From: Trichomonas vaginalis G3 | Taxonomy: Eukaryota > Parabasalia > Trichomonadida > Trichomonadidae | Assembly: GCF_026262505.1 (NCBI RefSeq) | Contig: NC_067205.1 | Location: forward strand, 25,425,693-25,489,692 | Length of the DNA stretch: 64,000 nucleotides | Direction: 5' to 3' | Part shown: positions 27,191 to 36,479 of the stretch, piece by piece | Numbering within the stretch: the stretch's first letter is position 1 | Layout: each line of letters opens with the position of its first letter | The notes under the pieces: model-generated | Told to the model about the DNA's origin: nothing | Databases searched by the model: none | What the model saw: the letters and a program-made list of their open reading frames with translations, nothing else | Made by a program: the position numbers and the translations under genes

Positions 27191-27463
27191 ATGACTCAGA
27201 CAAGCCCTACGGACAAGACCCAAGGGGTCATAGATGTTGAAGCGTTGAAGAAAGAAATTCGCGAGCAAATTTTATCCGAACTGAAGGAACAAAAACAAGA
27301 ACAAAAGCCAGAGAGACCAAAGAGAAAACTTAGTGAAAAACAACTTGCTGCATTAGCTGCTGGAAGACAAAAGAACCCACGTTTGCTGGCGAAGAAAGCT
27401 AGAGAAGAAGCAAAAGCAAAGGAAGAACAAAAAGCTAAAGAAGCTGAAGCAAAGAAAGAGTAA
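27191..27463 (+). CDS. Lysine-rich helical protein (90 aa), B1
   Basis: 90 residues from MTQTSPTDKTQG, almost wholly helical and charged. Its central motif RPKRKLSEKQLAALAAGRQK is basic and amphipathic, and the tail is Ala/Lys/Glu repeats (KAKEEQKAKEAEAKKE). Resembles DNA-condensing or nuclear-targeted small viral proteins. The ATG at 27191 follows TTTTTTATCTGCAGTCAAATG. 24 bp separate it from the penton-like gene. Confidence 0.65.
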   Translation: MTQTSPTDKTQGVIDVEALKKEIREQILSELKEQKQEQKPERPKRKLSEKQLAALAAGRQKNPRLLAKKAREEAKAKEEQKAKEAEAKKE

Positions 27464-27487
27464 ATGGTTTATTTTTATCCGAATTAA

Positions 27488-28346
27488 ATGTATAGACAAA
27501 TACCTTTATCTGTTGCGTTCAGTAGTGAAAACCCTGACGTCAAAATAAAGGGGAACAGAGTAACGTTTAAGTTTCCAACAGACTGGATTGTGAACATAAA
27601 TGAAGAGAAGTACATTGGCATAACATCTATGTATATAACACGTGCTTTCAGAAAGGTTGACTTTATACTTCAAGTCGAGATAGAAAATGACGAACAGTCT
27701 TTAAGCGCCCAAAACATTCACATATACAAATACTTTAAAGACGATACAACATTGCAACAATGTATGATTTCATTTAATGAGATGTTCGAGAAAAAGTTCA
27801 ACATTGAAGTACAAACTTTACAGCCTTTACGTGAGTTTCTTGCACAACTGAAAGAAGAAGGTAGTCAGCCACAACTTATAGACTTTCATTATGAATTTAA
27901 TGAAAATGAAGATGGAACACATGACTGTCAGTTTGTTGTATTCTCACCATTCAATGAAGTCGCTAAAGAGAAAGAAAATCCATTACGTATAAGGTTTCAA
28001 ATCTCTGAACCCAATGAAGACTTCAAGAATGTTTTCAATTATGATGCAATGCTTCCGAGGAAAAATGAATTTTCAAAGATTGTAACACCTGGCATTTGGG
28101 ATAGAAAGCAAGCTATATTATATTCAAACTTAAGTAAGGGAGTTGAAAATGAGTTTCATTGGTCATACAAGAACTTCACCACTTCCTAACCCTAAATACT
28201 ATAAATTAACTGGCTTCAATCGTGAGTTTTGGATAGACATGTTCTCCACTCATGACCATAACTGCCCAGTGTTCTTACCTCCAGACCATAAGGACTGTCT
28301 CTACATTGAAGCACAACTCTTAAACTCTACCATCGCAGTATTGTAA
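27488..28346 (+). pseudogene. Penton-like minor capsid protein, B1
   Basis: About 285 residues. The N-terminal pattern RVTFKFPTDW..NEEKYIGITSMY and the C-terminal pattern NPKYYKLTGFNREFWIDMF..CLYIEAQLL recur in the protein at 55323-56203 and partly in family A (16855). Position beside the capsid gene suggests a single-jelly-roll penton protein; this is inference. Broken, about one break. The start codon is in TTATTTTTATCCGAATTAAATG. Confidence 0.6.
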
Positions 28347-28356
28347 ATGACCACAT

Positions 28357-28381
28357 GGGCTTCGCCCTTGCCGCTAGCGGC
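28357..28381. repeat. Double-hairpin repeat, intergenic, B1
   Basis: GGGC-ttc-GCCC, two bases, then GCCGC-ta-GCGGC. A near-perfect member lying between the convergent penton-like and polymerase genes. The B2 counterpart of this gap instead holds the HNH nuclease gene. Confidence 0.85.
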
Positions 28382-28451
28382 TTATTTTTATCATGAATGG
28401 TCTCACTGCTGACAAAAATAAATGACCTCATTATTTTTCTCATTCATGACC

Positions 28452-31400
28452 TCAGAACTTAAGCTTTCTTATGAATGAAGTCTTAGTCTGAATAGAAAAG
28501 TTAAACTTCTCTTCAAATGCAGGTGTAGCAGACTTACATAAGTCGAATGCAATCTCTTGACCGTCATAAAGTGCTTTATATAACTTCATAACACTGAACT
28601 CAGAGTCTTTGTCAAATTTTCCTTGCGGAACCATTAAACCTTTATCTTCATCATAGAAACACTGAACAGAGTCAGGAAACATTTCATTAGCGGTTAAAGC
28701 AATAACATCTTGCTTCACGCCTTTCATTCTGCAGTGAAATGCAACTTCATTTAAATCATTCGTGGGTAAGTCTATGTAAGTCTTCTTTCCACAAAATATT
28801 GACTTGTATGCTAAACTTTGTTTATCTTTTTGTGATTTCTGCAAAGTCGCTATGAAATTGACCAAGGTTTTTACCAATGAGAACTCTTCCATAACGTTTC
28901 TCAAATCTTCAGCTAAACGAGGGATATCTTCATTGTAGAGATGCATACTGTCCGTATCGCTATAAAAGATGTCCATTCCTAAGTCCTCAGCAGTACAGAA
29001 TACTTCACACATTATTCTCTTCGACATAGACAGAATGTTAACACCAAGTGGACAGAAGTTAAAGTGTCTGCAAATGCTTTTTGTTAGCTTGAAAATAGTT
29101 TTATCTGAACCATCCAAACCTTCGAACTTCACTATATGGTTGTAGTTTCTGATGGCATATCTTATAGCATCTTTGTCATTTACTATGGTTATTTTTGACT
29201 CAATAGGAGATAGAATAGTTTTGCCATAAATACTGTTCAGAATGAGCTTTATATTTTCTTGCAAAGGATTTCCTTCTTTCTTATACTTTAACCTTAATTC
29301 AAACAACTTCTTTACTTCATCTCTTATTCTAATATCTCTGTTTCCATCGTAATAGTATCCTTGCAACACTTCACATTTGACACCTTGATATTTTATGAGG
29401 TCTTGTAATGTTATATGGTCAACATACATTAAACAGCAAGTGTTTGAACTTCTGGGAACGTTAAGTTCTGGATTTAGTTCAGGGTCACAAACTATTAAAG
29501 GAAAGTGTCTATGTATTCCAATCTCTGTTATCTTAATGAGAACAAAGAAGCCAGACATAAACTTTTCACCAATGGGTTCCTTTTGGTCGTCATCGAATAA
29601 ATGTCTCATGAGATACTCTGTGCTTAACATTTCTTTCTTCATAACCTTTGGAATACCTTCTAAAGTATAAAGTCTTGCTATAGCGGATGGATATAATGAA
29701 ACAGCGTCGAAGTCAGCAATGAGTTTCTTTTCGCTCTTTTGTTTCATGTTATCTGACAGCATACATCTTCCACCTTGAATACAGCGTGAAATAAATTCTC
29801 TTGGTTTATTTGAGAGGTCATATAAATTTCCATTCGGGAAGTACACTCTGTTCTCAAACAATTTGTTAGCAATAGAACAAATACTAACGTAGTCATATAC
29901 GTTTAAATCAAACTCTTTCAATATGTCATTGCGGAACTTAACAAAACCTTCTCTTAAAATTCTTACATCTTGTTTGCAATAGAATGTGCTATATTTTTCT
30001 AAGTCGAAGTGGTTCTCATCTATTCTGCACCCTTTGATGGAATCTATGTTTTTCATGAATGTATCAATATCTTTTACAAACTTACATGCTTCAGAAATGA
30101 CACCAGTTCTGTTGTCATTTGCTAACAAAACACTGCTGTAGTAGTTGTATGGAAATACTTCTTTCGGTCCTGTTTGTAAGTTAAACATAGCAGGAAATAG
30201 TTTAAGCTTCTTATTTATAACACTGTAAGAGTCTTTTATAATAATTGCCCTTCCTTTATATAAGCCAGTTATTTGCATTGTTCGTGAACCTTTAATGATG
30301 GGAGTTCCTTTCACTTCTGTCATGTGTCTTAAGATGAAGTTTATATCATAACTGAGGTTATGGAAATATATTAAACTCTTGTCAGGAAGTCGTTCCAAAA
30401 ATTCTGTTGCACAGTTCTGACCCCAAATGCTTTCACTCACTGAACCATCTTCACTGTCATAACAGATGTTAAAAGCTTTATGAAAGCCATCGGTACTGCA
30501 CTCAAAGTCAGCAAAGAAAACGTGCTCAGGAATGAACTTACATTTAGCTTTATTTACTTCTTTTGACTCGGCTTTCTTCTTCAGTTGTACACAATACTTT
30601 GGAGCATATGTCAAATCTTTAAATGGTGCAAGGTTCTGTTTATATAAGTCAGTCGTATATGTGAAAAGTTCTCCATAAGAAATAGGTTCGAAATATTTGC
30701 ACTCCCACAATGTTTTCATAACATCCCATAACGGTGTTGTTCTATCATAACGAACTACATATTTGCTCTCTCTCTTTGTATAAATCTTCATCTGTTTCTC
30801 AATGTTCATTCCACCACACTCCTTCAAGATTTCTATATAGTTGCGAATGAAATATGTTGTCATTGGTAATCTTTCATTTAGCATGTAGTGGTCTTCAACA
30901 AGAAGTAAGTCAATAGTTCGAACAGTTTTACATTCTTTTGGTATGTATCTCTTTATTTCATTATGTCTTGAGTCATTGAAGTAACCAATGGTAACATTAA
31001 ATGCTATACCTGTTGCGTCAGAAATTTCTTGTACTTTACTTTGAGGAAAGTCTCTAACACGAATGACTTCTCTCATGTGGTCAATAGTTTCTTCATTTAC
31101 TCCAGCCTGAATGCAAGCATAAACGAAACAATTGTCTTCTGTCATAAGTGTTGCAGTTCTTTTGTTCAATTCATTGAAGATTTGGTAGCGTTCAAGATTT
31201 ATAGGTAATGTGCAAAGATACTTCCAGAACTGACCGCTTCTCTTCTTATAAAACTTCTTTTCACCATTATCTTTCCAAAAGCTTTCTATAAGTGCTGGGT
31301 TTCCTGTTTGCTTAAGAGCTTCCAAAATGGCTTTCTGGTCATTTGTCAGTGTGCTTTCATCTCTATATGGTCTCTTTTTTGGCTTTCCTTTCTTTACATC

Positions 31401-32369
31401 TGACATCGTTAAGCCTTCATATTCTGTTAAATCATACATCTTTATTTCAGTAAGATTCTTTATGTTTGTCAAGAAGAAGTCATAGTGCATTTCAACAATA
31501 CCTGCAGCATTTGCTTCTATCTCTGATATAAAGTTCTCCTTCAAGAGCTGATGTAGTAATGTTCCAATATTATTGAGGTTTAACGTAGAACATTCATACT
31601 TTCCACCAAGTTTATAACATACCATCCATCTTTGTTGGGAGTTTATTTTAATCTTCTCTAAGAGTCTCATGAAAACCTTACCGAAATGTTTGTGTAAGTA
31701 GTCTCTGTTTGGTTCATCTAAAGCTTCGATGTTAAAGTCAATGAGTCTATTGCCTGACTTCACATTTCTCTTCCTATTCTCTTCATCTTTCTTTAACCAT
31801 CTCTCACCTTCTTTTGGTTTGTCGTCAATGGAATGAATGACATCGTTAGCTTTGCGAACTTGTTCTATAGCACTTTTAAACATCTCTCTTCTCTGTTGTT
31901 TCAGTGTGTCGTCTCTCTTTCGTGTTTTACCAACGTTCGCATTTGTTATGTCATACATTTCTCTTCTTACTTCATGAGGTACAGCTCTTCTTGTTTCACC
32001 AACGTTTGAGTTCGTAAGTTCAAACATCTCTTGACGAACGTCATGAGAAAGAGCTTTACGAGTATGACCAACGTTTGCATTTGTTATGTCATACATTTCT
32101 CTTCTTACTTCATGAGGTACTGAACGTCTATGATATAAGTCAATAGCAACGTCATTTAAAGGAAATGCTCTTGCATGGACTTCGTCCTCGCCGCGTTGCG
32201 GCTTTATGAACTCATGAATTCTATCATAACTTATTGCACCATTATAGTCATTGAGGATGGCAGCGAGTGCTTTTTTGTTTGTTGCGTAATGTTTTGCAAC
32301 ATCTATATTAGCTTCTGTAAGAAGTTGTTTTATTTCCGAGTGTTCTAACTTAGACAACTTCCGATACAT
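28452..32369 (-). CDS. polB: Protein-primed family B DNA polymerase, B1
   Basis: 1305 residues, whole. Three 23-residue repeats lie around residues 85-150. A region at 409-495 with DNCFVYAC and later EDHYMLNE is reminiscent of an OTU-type protease. Exonuclease motifs are near 620 (FADFECS), 671 (YFHNLSYDINF) and 800 (YCKQDVRIL). The pre-A motif QGGRCM is near 866, motif A near 890 (ADFDAVSLYPS), motif B near 1045 (ILNSIYGK) and motif C near 1138 (FYSDTDSMH). This is the replicative enzyme of the element, expected to start synthesis from a terminal protein. It is convergent with the penton-like gene and divergent from the 157-aa gene. Confidence 0.95.
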   Translation of the reverse strand: MYRKLSKLEHSEIKQLLTEANIDVAKHYATNKKALAAILNDYNGAISYDRIHEFIKPQRGEDEVHARAFPLNDVAIDLYHRRSVPHEVRREMYDITNANVGHTRKALSHDVRQEMFELTNSNVGETRRAVPHEVRREMYDITNANVGKTRKRDDTLKQQRREMFKSAIEQVRKANDVIHSIDDKPKEGERWLKKDEENRKRNVKSGNRLIDFNIEALDEPNRDYLHKHFGKVFMRLLEKIKINSQQRWMVCYKLGGKYECSTLNLNNIGTLLHQLLKENFISEIEANAAGIVEMHYDFFLTNIKNLTEIKMYDLTEYEGLTMSDVKKGKPKKRPYRDESTLTNDQKAILEALKQTGNPALIESFWKDNGEKKFYKKRSGQFWKYLCTLPINLERYQIFNELNKRTATLMTEDNCFVYACIQAGVNEETIDHMREVIRVRDFPQSKVQEISDATGIAFNVTIGYFNDSRHNEIKRYIPKECKTVRTIDLLLVEDHYMLNERLPMTTYFIRNYIEILKECGGMNIEKQMKIYTKRESKYVVRYDRTTPLWDVMKTLWECKYFEPISYGELFTYTTDLYKQNLAPFKDLTYAPKYCVQLKKKAESKEVNKAKCKFIPEHVFFADFECSTDGFHKAFNICYDSEDGSVSESIWGQNCATEFLERLPDKSLIYFHNLSYDINFILRHMTEVKGTPIIKGSRTMQITGLYKGRAIIIKDSYSVINKKLKLFPAMFNLQTGPKEVFPYNYYSSVLLANDNRTGVISEACKFVKDIDTFMKNIDSIKGCRIDENHFDLEKYSTFYCKQDVRILREGFVKFRNDILKEFDLNVYDYVSICSIANKLFENRVYFPNGNLYDLSNKPREFISRCIQGGRCMLSDNMKQKSEKKLIADFDAVSLYPSAIARLYTLEGIPKVMKKEMLSTEYLMRHLFDDDQKEPIGEKFMSGFFVLIKITEIGIHRHFPLIVCDPELNPELNVPRSSNTCCLMYVDHITLQDLIKYQGVKCEVLQGYYYDGNRDIRIRDEVKKLFELRLKYKKEGNPLQENIKLILNSIYGKTILSPIESKITIVNDKDAIRYAIRNYNHIVKFEGLDGSDKTIFKLTKSICRHFNFCPLGVNILSMSKRIMCEVFCTAEDLGMDIFYSDTDSMHLYNEDIPRLAEDLRNVMEEFSLVKTLVNFIATLQKSQKDKQSLAYKSIFCGKKTYIDLPTNDLNEVAFHCRMKGVKQDVIALTANEMFPDSVQCFYDEDKGLMVPQGKFDKDSEFSVMKLYKALYDGQEIAFDLCKSATPAFEEKFNFSIQTKTSFIRKLKF
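31917..32120 (-). repeat. Three tandem 69-bp repeats in the polymerase N-terminus
   Basis: Each encodes about 23 residues of the form HEVRREMYDITNANVGxTR. B1 has three units and B2 only one, so copy number has changed since the elements separated. The middle unit is the most diverged (HDVRQEMFELTNSNVGETR). Confidence 0.85.
32177..32203. repeat. Double-hairpin repeat in the polymerase gene, B1
   Basis: GGAC-ttc-GTCC, two bases, then GCCGC-gtt-GCGGC. In frame, it encodes PQRGEDEVHA. It is also present in B2 (44455-44480), so this insertion predates their split. Confidence 0.85.
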
Positions 32370-32460
32370 CTTTAGTAGGAAATAAAAAAATATTTTTTTG
32401 AAAAAATTAGATTAGATTTTTTAAAGTTATTTTTCAAAATAATTTAATATTTTTATTTTA
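32370..32460. promoter_or_regulatory. Divergent promoter of polymerase and 157-aa gene
   Basis: 91 bp of nearly pure A/T with T-rich boxes next to each start (ATTTTTATTTTAATG on the plus side). Repeated in B2 at 44648-44737. Confidence 0.5.
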
Positions 32461-32934
32461 ATGAAACACATGCAAGATTGCAAGTTCTTTTCATACAATG
32501 CTCTCGCTACTGCCATCAAGAATGAGTTCAATAATGCTTCAAATGTTAATGTTATCTTTAACAAGAAGTTTGTGAAAGAATCTAAGTTTGGTCAGTATGT
32601 CAGACCATTAGCTATCGTCATTGACCGCAAACGTTATACTTCACAAGAGTTAGCAGTAGTTTTGAAACAAAAGAGTTTCTTCGTGAATGTCAAAGATACT
32701 CATTATACTGTCATAAAGAACTCTAACATTGACTTCTTCAGTATTGCTTTAAATCTTTCCGAACAGAAAGAATATAAGAAGGGTGAAACAAATGTGAAAT
32801 ATTATCCTTCATCTCTGAAGACAATAACGAACAAAGATGTTATACAGAAATTCTTACCAAAGGTTGAAGAAGCTTCTATTGACATTGACGAAGGAAGTGA
32901 AATGGTTGAAGAAATTGACCCTGACGTCATTTAA
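32461..32934 (+). CDS. Conserved 157-aa Polinton protein of unknown function, B1
   Basis: 157 residues (MKHMQDCKFFSYNALATAIK). Residues 27-60 (NVNVIFNKKFVKESKFGQY, then RPLAIVIDR) and a later VKYYPSSL segment follow the pattern of the family A 159-aa protein. The C-terminal 25 residues are acidic. Conservation across two otherwise unrelated families, and its place divergent from the polymerase, suggest a replication-linked or early role. Confidence 0.65.
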   Translation: MKHMQDCKFFSYNALATAIKNEFNNASNVNVIFNKKFVKESKFGQYVRPLAIVIDRKRYTSQELAVVLKQKSFFVNVKDTHYTVIKNSNIDFFSIALNLSEQKEYKKGETNVKYYPSSLKTITNKDVIQKFLPKVEEASIDIDEGSEMVEEIDPDVI

Positions 32935-32952
32935 GCAAAAATATATTTTTGG

Positions 32953-33168
32953 TTAGTCTTCATATCGATATTTTACAACAATTCCCCAATGTATAAACTT
33001 TTCATACGCTTTTTCATAAGCTTTATATACCTTCAGAAATTTTGCATAATCTTTAGAAGCATTTAGATATTGTTTAAATGCTTTGTATGTCTTCAGAAAT
33101 TTTGCATAATCTTTTACATGTTGTTCGTTCTCTTCTTCTGTCATGAGTTCCGAATATTCTAAATTCAT
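32953..33168 (-). CDS. Small charged protein with internal repeat (71 aa), B1 only
   Basis: 71 residues with two near-identical 14-residue helical segments (KDYAKFLKTYKAF and KDYAKFLKVYKAY). B2 lacks it; the same place there holds other repeats. Function unknown. Short length and low complexity make the call modest. Confidence 0.45.
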   Translation of the reverse strand: MNLEYSELMTEEENEQHVKDYAKFLKTYKAFKQYLNASKDYAKFLKVYKAYEKAYEKFIHWGIVVKYRYED

Positions 33169-33223
33169 GTTCTTTCATATGAGATAAAATTTTATAAAAA
33201 AATAAAATTAGCTTAGATTTTTT

Positions 33224-34051
33224 TTATTCTTCCTCTTTGAAGTTATCGAAATATTCTGTTATTTTTTCCTTCAGTAATGTTAAGTCTTCTTTGAATGTAA
33301 GTATTGTGCAACCTTTGATGTCATAGTGTGTTTGAGGAAGAGTATTTTTGACAATTTCCTTTATTTGCTCATTCGGTGTCATTGAAATCGGTAAGTTTTC
33401 ACGATAGAACCAGTTTCTGTCAGATTTATATATCTTAGCTAAGTCATAAAAGCTCTTGTTGTTTCTTCTCACTAAATGCAACATAACCATATCTTTATCT
33501 TCTTCATTTTCCATCTCTTCAGTATATATCATATACTTATAACTCTTTTCCTTTCCTTTTGGTACCGAACGCGGTATTCTTTTCTGTATGCTTTTGTCTT
33601 TGGATTCAATGACTTCATCTTTTGCTTGAAGTTTCATTTCCATATCTTCACGTTCTGCTTTATATAGTTCATCTAACATCATGAAAATATAACAAGCATA
33701 ACGAGGTGAAGCCCACATTGCTACATCATTTACTAAAAGTCTATGAACATAATAACCTTTCAAACCAGGAGCCAAATTCTTGCGATTTTCATACGGAATC
33801 TCTTCCCCCGGTTTTCCGAGGGAAGCAATCATATGAGGAAATTCTTCTAAAAGTTCTTTTGTCTGTTGGTTTTCAAACCAATGATATGCTTGCTTTGTAG
33901 AACGAAGAGCATTCATTATACTTTGCATTTGGTACATATCGTCTTTGACCGAACGAATGAGACGTAACTGTTTGTTATACTGTATGTACTCGTATTCTTC
34001 ATTTATGGCTTCATGAACGATAGCAATTGTTGTGTTCTCTGATGTTGACAT
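33224..34051 (-). CDS. KilA-N-type DNA-binding protein, B1
   Basis: 275 residues from MSTSENTTIAIV. Residues 55-130 contain the KilA-N pattern, with GLKGYYVHRLLVNDVAMWAS followed by PRYACYIFMMLDEL. Residues 140-165 are a coiled coil, and the C-terminal part (KYMIYTEEM, MVMLHLVRRN) is a second domain common behind viral KilA-N modules. Such proteins in DNA viruses and phages bind DNA and often regulate transcription. The start choice follows the promoter box and the B2 copy. Located between the 157-aa gene and a variable locus. Confidence 0.8.
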   Translation of the reverse strand: MSTSENTTIAIVHEAINEEYEYIQYNKQLRLIRSVKDDMYQMQSIMNALRSTKQAYHWFENQQTKELLEEFPHMIASLGKPGEEIPYENRKNLAPGLKGYYVHRLLVNDVAMWASPRYACYIFMMLDELYKAEREDMEMKLQAKDEVIESKDKSIQKRIPRSVPKGKEKSYKYMIYTEEMENEEDKDMVMLHLVRRNNKSFYDLAKIYKSDRNWFYRENLPISMTPNEQIKEIVKNTLPQTHYDIKGCTILTFKEDLTLLKEKITEYFDNFKEEE

Positions 34052-34886
34052 TACTGTCTTTACATACAAAATAAAAAATTCGAAAAAATAAAAACTAACT
34101 TTATTTTTTCTGTGTTAAAGAAATGTTAAAAATTCATGGTTACATATGTGAAAAGAAGTCACGAACAAATGAAGGTCATAAGATTCAGCATATAATTCTG
34201 AATTGAATGGTGTGTCATACATGTCAAACCGTCAAGAATTGAAGGAGATACGAGGCTATAAAGATTTTGGATATTTTCTGACACACACCCTGAGGGAAAA
34301 GTGACAAAACACGACGATAGAAAAAGTGACAAAATGAGAGAAAGTTGTCCCCCGACCAAAATGCAATCATGTTGAAAAGTGACATTTGTAAAGTTGGACG
34401 ATAGGATTTCCTGAAAAAGTGCAAGACTTGTCTTGAATCAGGACAAGATTTGTCTTGAAAAAAATACAAGACTTGTTCTGAAAAAATACAAGACTTGTCT
34501 TGAATCAGGACAATTGTTCTCAAATTTGAGAACTTTACAAGAAAAACTGACTAAAAAGTGCAAGTCTTGTTCTGAATCAGGACAAGACTTGTCTTGAAAA
34601 AATACAAGACTTGTTCTGAAAAAATACAAGACTTGTCTTGAATCAGGACAAAACTTTACAAAATGTAAACTTTACATAACCGTTTCTATCGTACATGATA
34701 TTTAGTTGACATTGTAAACTATCTTCATGTAAAGTATGGCGGTTTGAAACCGTCGGGAACCTTCACTTTTTTGACGAACTTTCCGCAGCAATTTTTAAAA
34801 TTTGTGAAAACTCAACGGTTTGACACGTGCCATATGTCATTTTACTCAGAATTTTGTGCTGAATTCAATAAAAATAATGAGTTCAT
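34052..34886. other. 835-bp non-coding accessory region of B1
   Basis: No convincing gene. It holds a minisatellite (34413-34650), a small CGGTTT-gaa-ACCG hairpin near 34740, and otherwise unremarkable sequence. In B2 the same interval is replaced by a 124-aa gene, a tRNA-like sequence and a 313-aa gene. Confidence 0.7.
34413..34650. repeat. Minisatellite of palindromic ACAAGACTTGT units
   Basis: About eight units of the form acaagacttgtcttg or acaagacttgttctg, alternating with gaatcagga spacers. Each unit is itself an inverted repeat (CAAG-a-CTTG). A different inverted repeat (ttctcaaatttgagaa) sits in the middle at about 34517-34532. Iteron-like appearance next to a KilA-N gene suggests a protein-binding array. 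Confidence 0.85.
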
Positions 34887-35503
34887 TTACTCACAATATT
34901 TTTGTACAAAACGACCCCAAACTTTTAACTTCTTTTCTGCAGCTTCTAATGCTATCTTAGCGAGTTCATATTCTCTAAATTCTCTCTTTAAATCTTCTTG
35001 TTCCCATTGGTCTAGTTCGTATGGAGAATCTCTATAACCATAACATATCTCACGTTCATGTTCTAATTGTTTTTCATGCATTTTTCTAACTTCTTCTTCA
35101 AACAAATGTTTTGCATTCTCTACTGTATCTTCGAGTTCTTCTTCATCTAACTTCTCATGAACTTTCTTGTCTATGGAGTCCATAATTTTTCCAACTGCTA
35201 TGCAATTTTTTGGAGAAGCCCACATTGTTATATAGTTTATAAGTTTTGGGTCTACATACGTTCCTCTAACCTGTTTGATTTCATCAGGAATTCCTGCATG
35301 AATTTTGTATAAAAAGCAACCGCCGGAATTCGGACTGTTGCTATATTCTTCACAAAATGCCTTATAATACTCTTCCCAGGACTTATTTTCCAACAACTTT
35401 CTAAAGTCTTTCCTAAACTGCTGACACATATTTGTTGCATTAATGTAACCATCCTTGTCTCTACGTAAGACTTCAATACCGTTATAAGTGCCTTTTGTGA
35501 ATG
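34887..35503 (-). pseudogene. Second KilA-N gene of B1, interrupted by element B2
   Basis: About 205 residues remain on this side. YNGIEVLRRDKDGYINATNM is the classic N-terminus of a KilA-N domain, followed by GTYVDPKLINYITMWASPKN, then a long charged coiled coil. The 5' end of the gene lies at 57604-57654 on the far side of B2, so this is a gene split by insertion. It occupies the accessory slot where B2 carries a 313-aa gene. Probably a DNA-binding regulator. Confidence 0.8.
35499..35503. repeat. Target-site duplication, left copy
   Basis: gaatg, directly before the 5'-AGTTAGTATAC end of B2. It is matched by gaatg at 57604-57608. Length of 5 bp fits Polinton/Maverick insertions. Confidence 0.9.
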
Positions 35504-36211
35504 AGTTAGTATACATATCAAGGGTACGACGGCACTGCGCGCCTCCTTACCCTTGATATGTGAATTTGACACTTTACGAAACCATTAACGTATATTTTAC
35601 AACACAAACACAAACGACAACACTAACTTAACCTTAAATATTTACAAAGCCACCAACCACTTCACCTCACTAACGTTTTCACAAACCACTTCACCTCACT
35701 AATGTAAAAAAATAAACGTTCTCACTTACAAAAGTATTGCAACTCCTCCCATTGCTGTGCTTCATATAACAGCTCATAATCTTCTGACTCACTTTCTTCT
35801 TCATATAGGTCAAAATCACTGTCATAGTTTATACCTGTAAGTTTTGACAAAGCTAATGAAACACGCTTACCGTTTGTATCATATGCTTGTATAAACTTTC
35901 CATTATGCTTGTAGTCATAAACGCTCAAACTAACTTTACCCTTTCTCCCTCGTATCTGATAGAATGTATTTTCACGAGGAACGAAGAACAAATTCTTGAA
36001 CTCATGACCGTTGTAGTTTGTTATCTCAATAGTTTTCGTCATTTATATAAAAATAAACTTAAAAATAAACTTAAAAATAAATGATATCACCACCCTCACG
36101 CGTATGAAAACATAGCACAAAAATAAATTTAGGTGAAGTGGTGAGATCTCACCTCTTTTTTCACCTCTTTTTTCACCCTGTTGAATTCATTGCTTTATAA
36201 CTCTCTTCCTT
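35504..36211. repeat. Left terminal inverted repeat of B2
   Basis: About 708 bp, inverted match to 56924-57603. Contains the terminal hairpin (35514-35560, 13-bp perfect outer stem CATATCAAGGGTA), the TIR gene and the operator-like cluster (palindrome at 36140-36153). A short extra copy of the aaccacttcacctcacta segment makes it slightly longer than the right arm. Confidence 0.95.
35722..36042 (-). CDS. TIR-encoded small protein (106 aa), B2 left
   Basis: Same protein as 23850-24176 with a different acidic tail (DLYEEESESEDYE). Its partner in the right TIR (57094-57414) differs at only a few residues. Probable DNA-binding module related to the HNH C-terminal domain. Confidence 0.75.
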   Translation of the reverse strand: MTKTIEITNYNGHEFKNLFFVPRENTFYQIRGRKGKVSLSVYDYKHNGKFIQAYDTNGKRVSLALSKLTGINYDSDFDLYEEESESEDYELLYEAQQWEELQYFCK

Positions 36212-36440
36212 TCTCCAACTCTTCTAGCTTCTTCTTAAGTTCAGCAATGTTGTCCTCATGAAGTTTAATCTTTCTCAAAATTCCTTCTTTATCTAATGGT
36301 TGCTTTATCTTTCTAAACTGAACTCTACCATCCTTCATAGTATGAATGTAAAAACCTTCTGGAATAGTTCCTGATTTAATGTATTCTACCAAAAACTTTT
36401 GTTTCATTGCTTCAGTGACTTTATTTGTCATTTCAATCAA
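36195..36440 (-). CDS. Small coiled-coil protein (81 aa), B2
   Basis: Identical in protein sequence to the B1 gene at 24329-24574. The stop codon lies in the TIR. Confidence 0.7.
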   Translation of the reverse strand: MIEMTNKVTEAMKQKFLVEYIKSGTIPEGFYIHTMKDGRVQFRKIKQPLDKEGILRKIKLHEDNIAELKKKLEELEKGREL

Positions 36441-36479
36441 ATAAAAATTTTAATATTAAATAAAAATAACGTTATTTTT

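Larger units (their letters stand above)
23668..35503. mobile_element. Polinton/Maverick element B1 (outer), left segment
   Basis: Left half of the outer family B element. It starts 5'-AGTTAGTATACATATC at 23668, preceded by gcatc, which would be the target duplication if it recurs after the right end outside the window. It carries the TIR gene, structural genes, DNA polymerase and KilA-N genes, and is interrupted at 35503 by B2. It looks nearly whole: apart from the B2 insertion only about one break was seen. It continues at 57604. Confidence 0.9.

Noticed and set aside
34159-34629. Several overlapping minus-strand open frames
   Set aside because: They are translations of the ACAAGACTTGT minisatellite and of the unremarkable gap beside it, with low complexity, no promoter box and no counterpart in B2.
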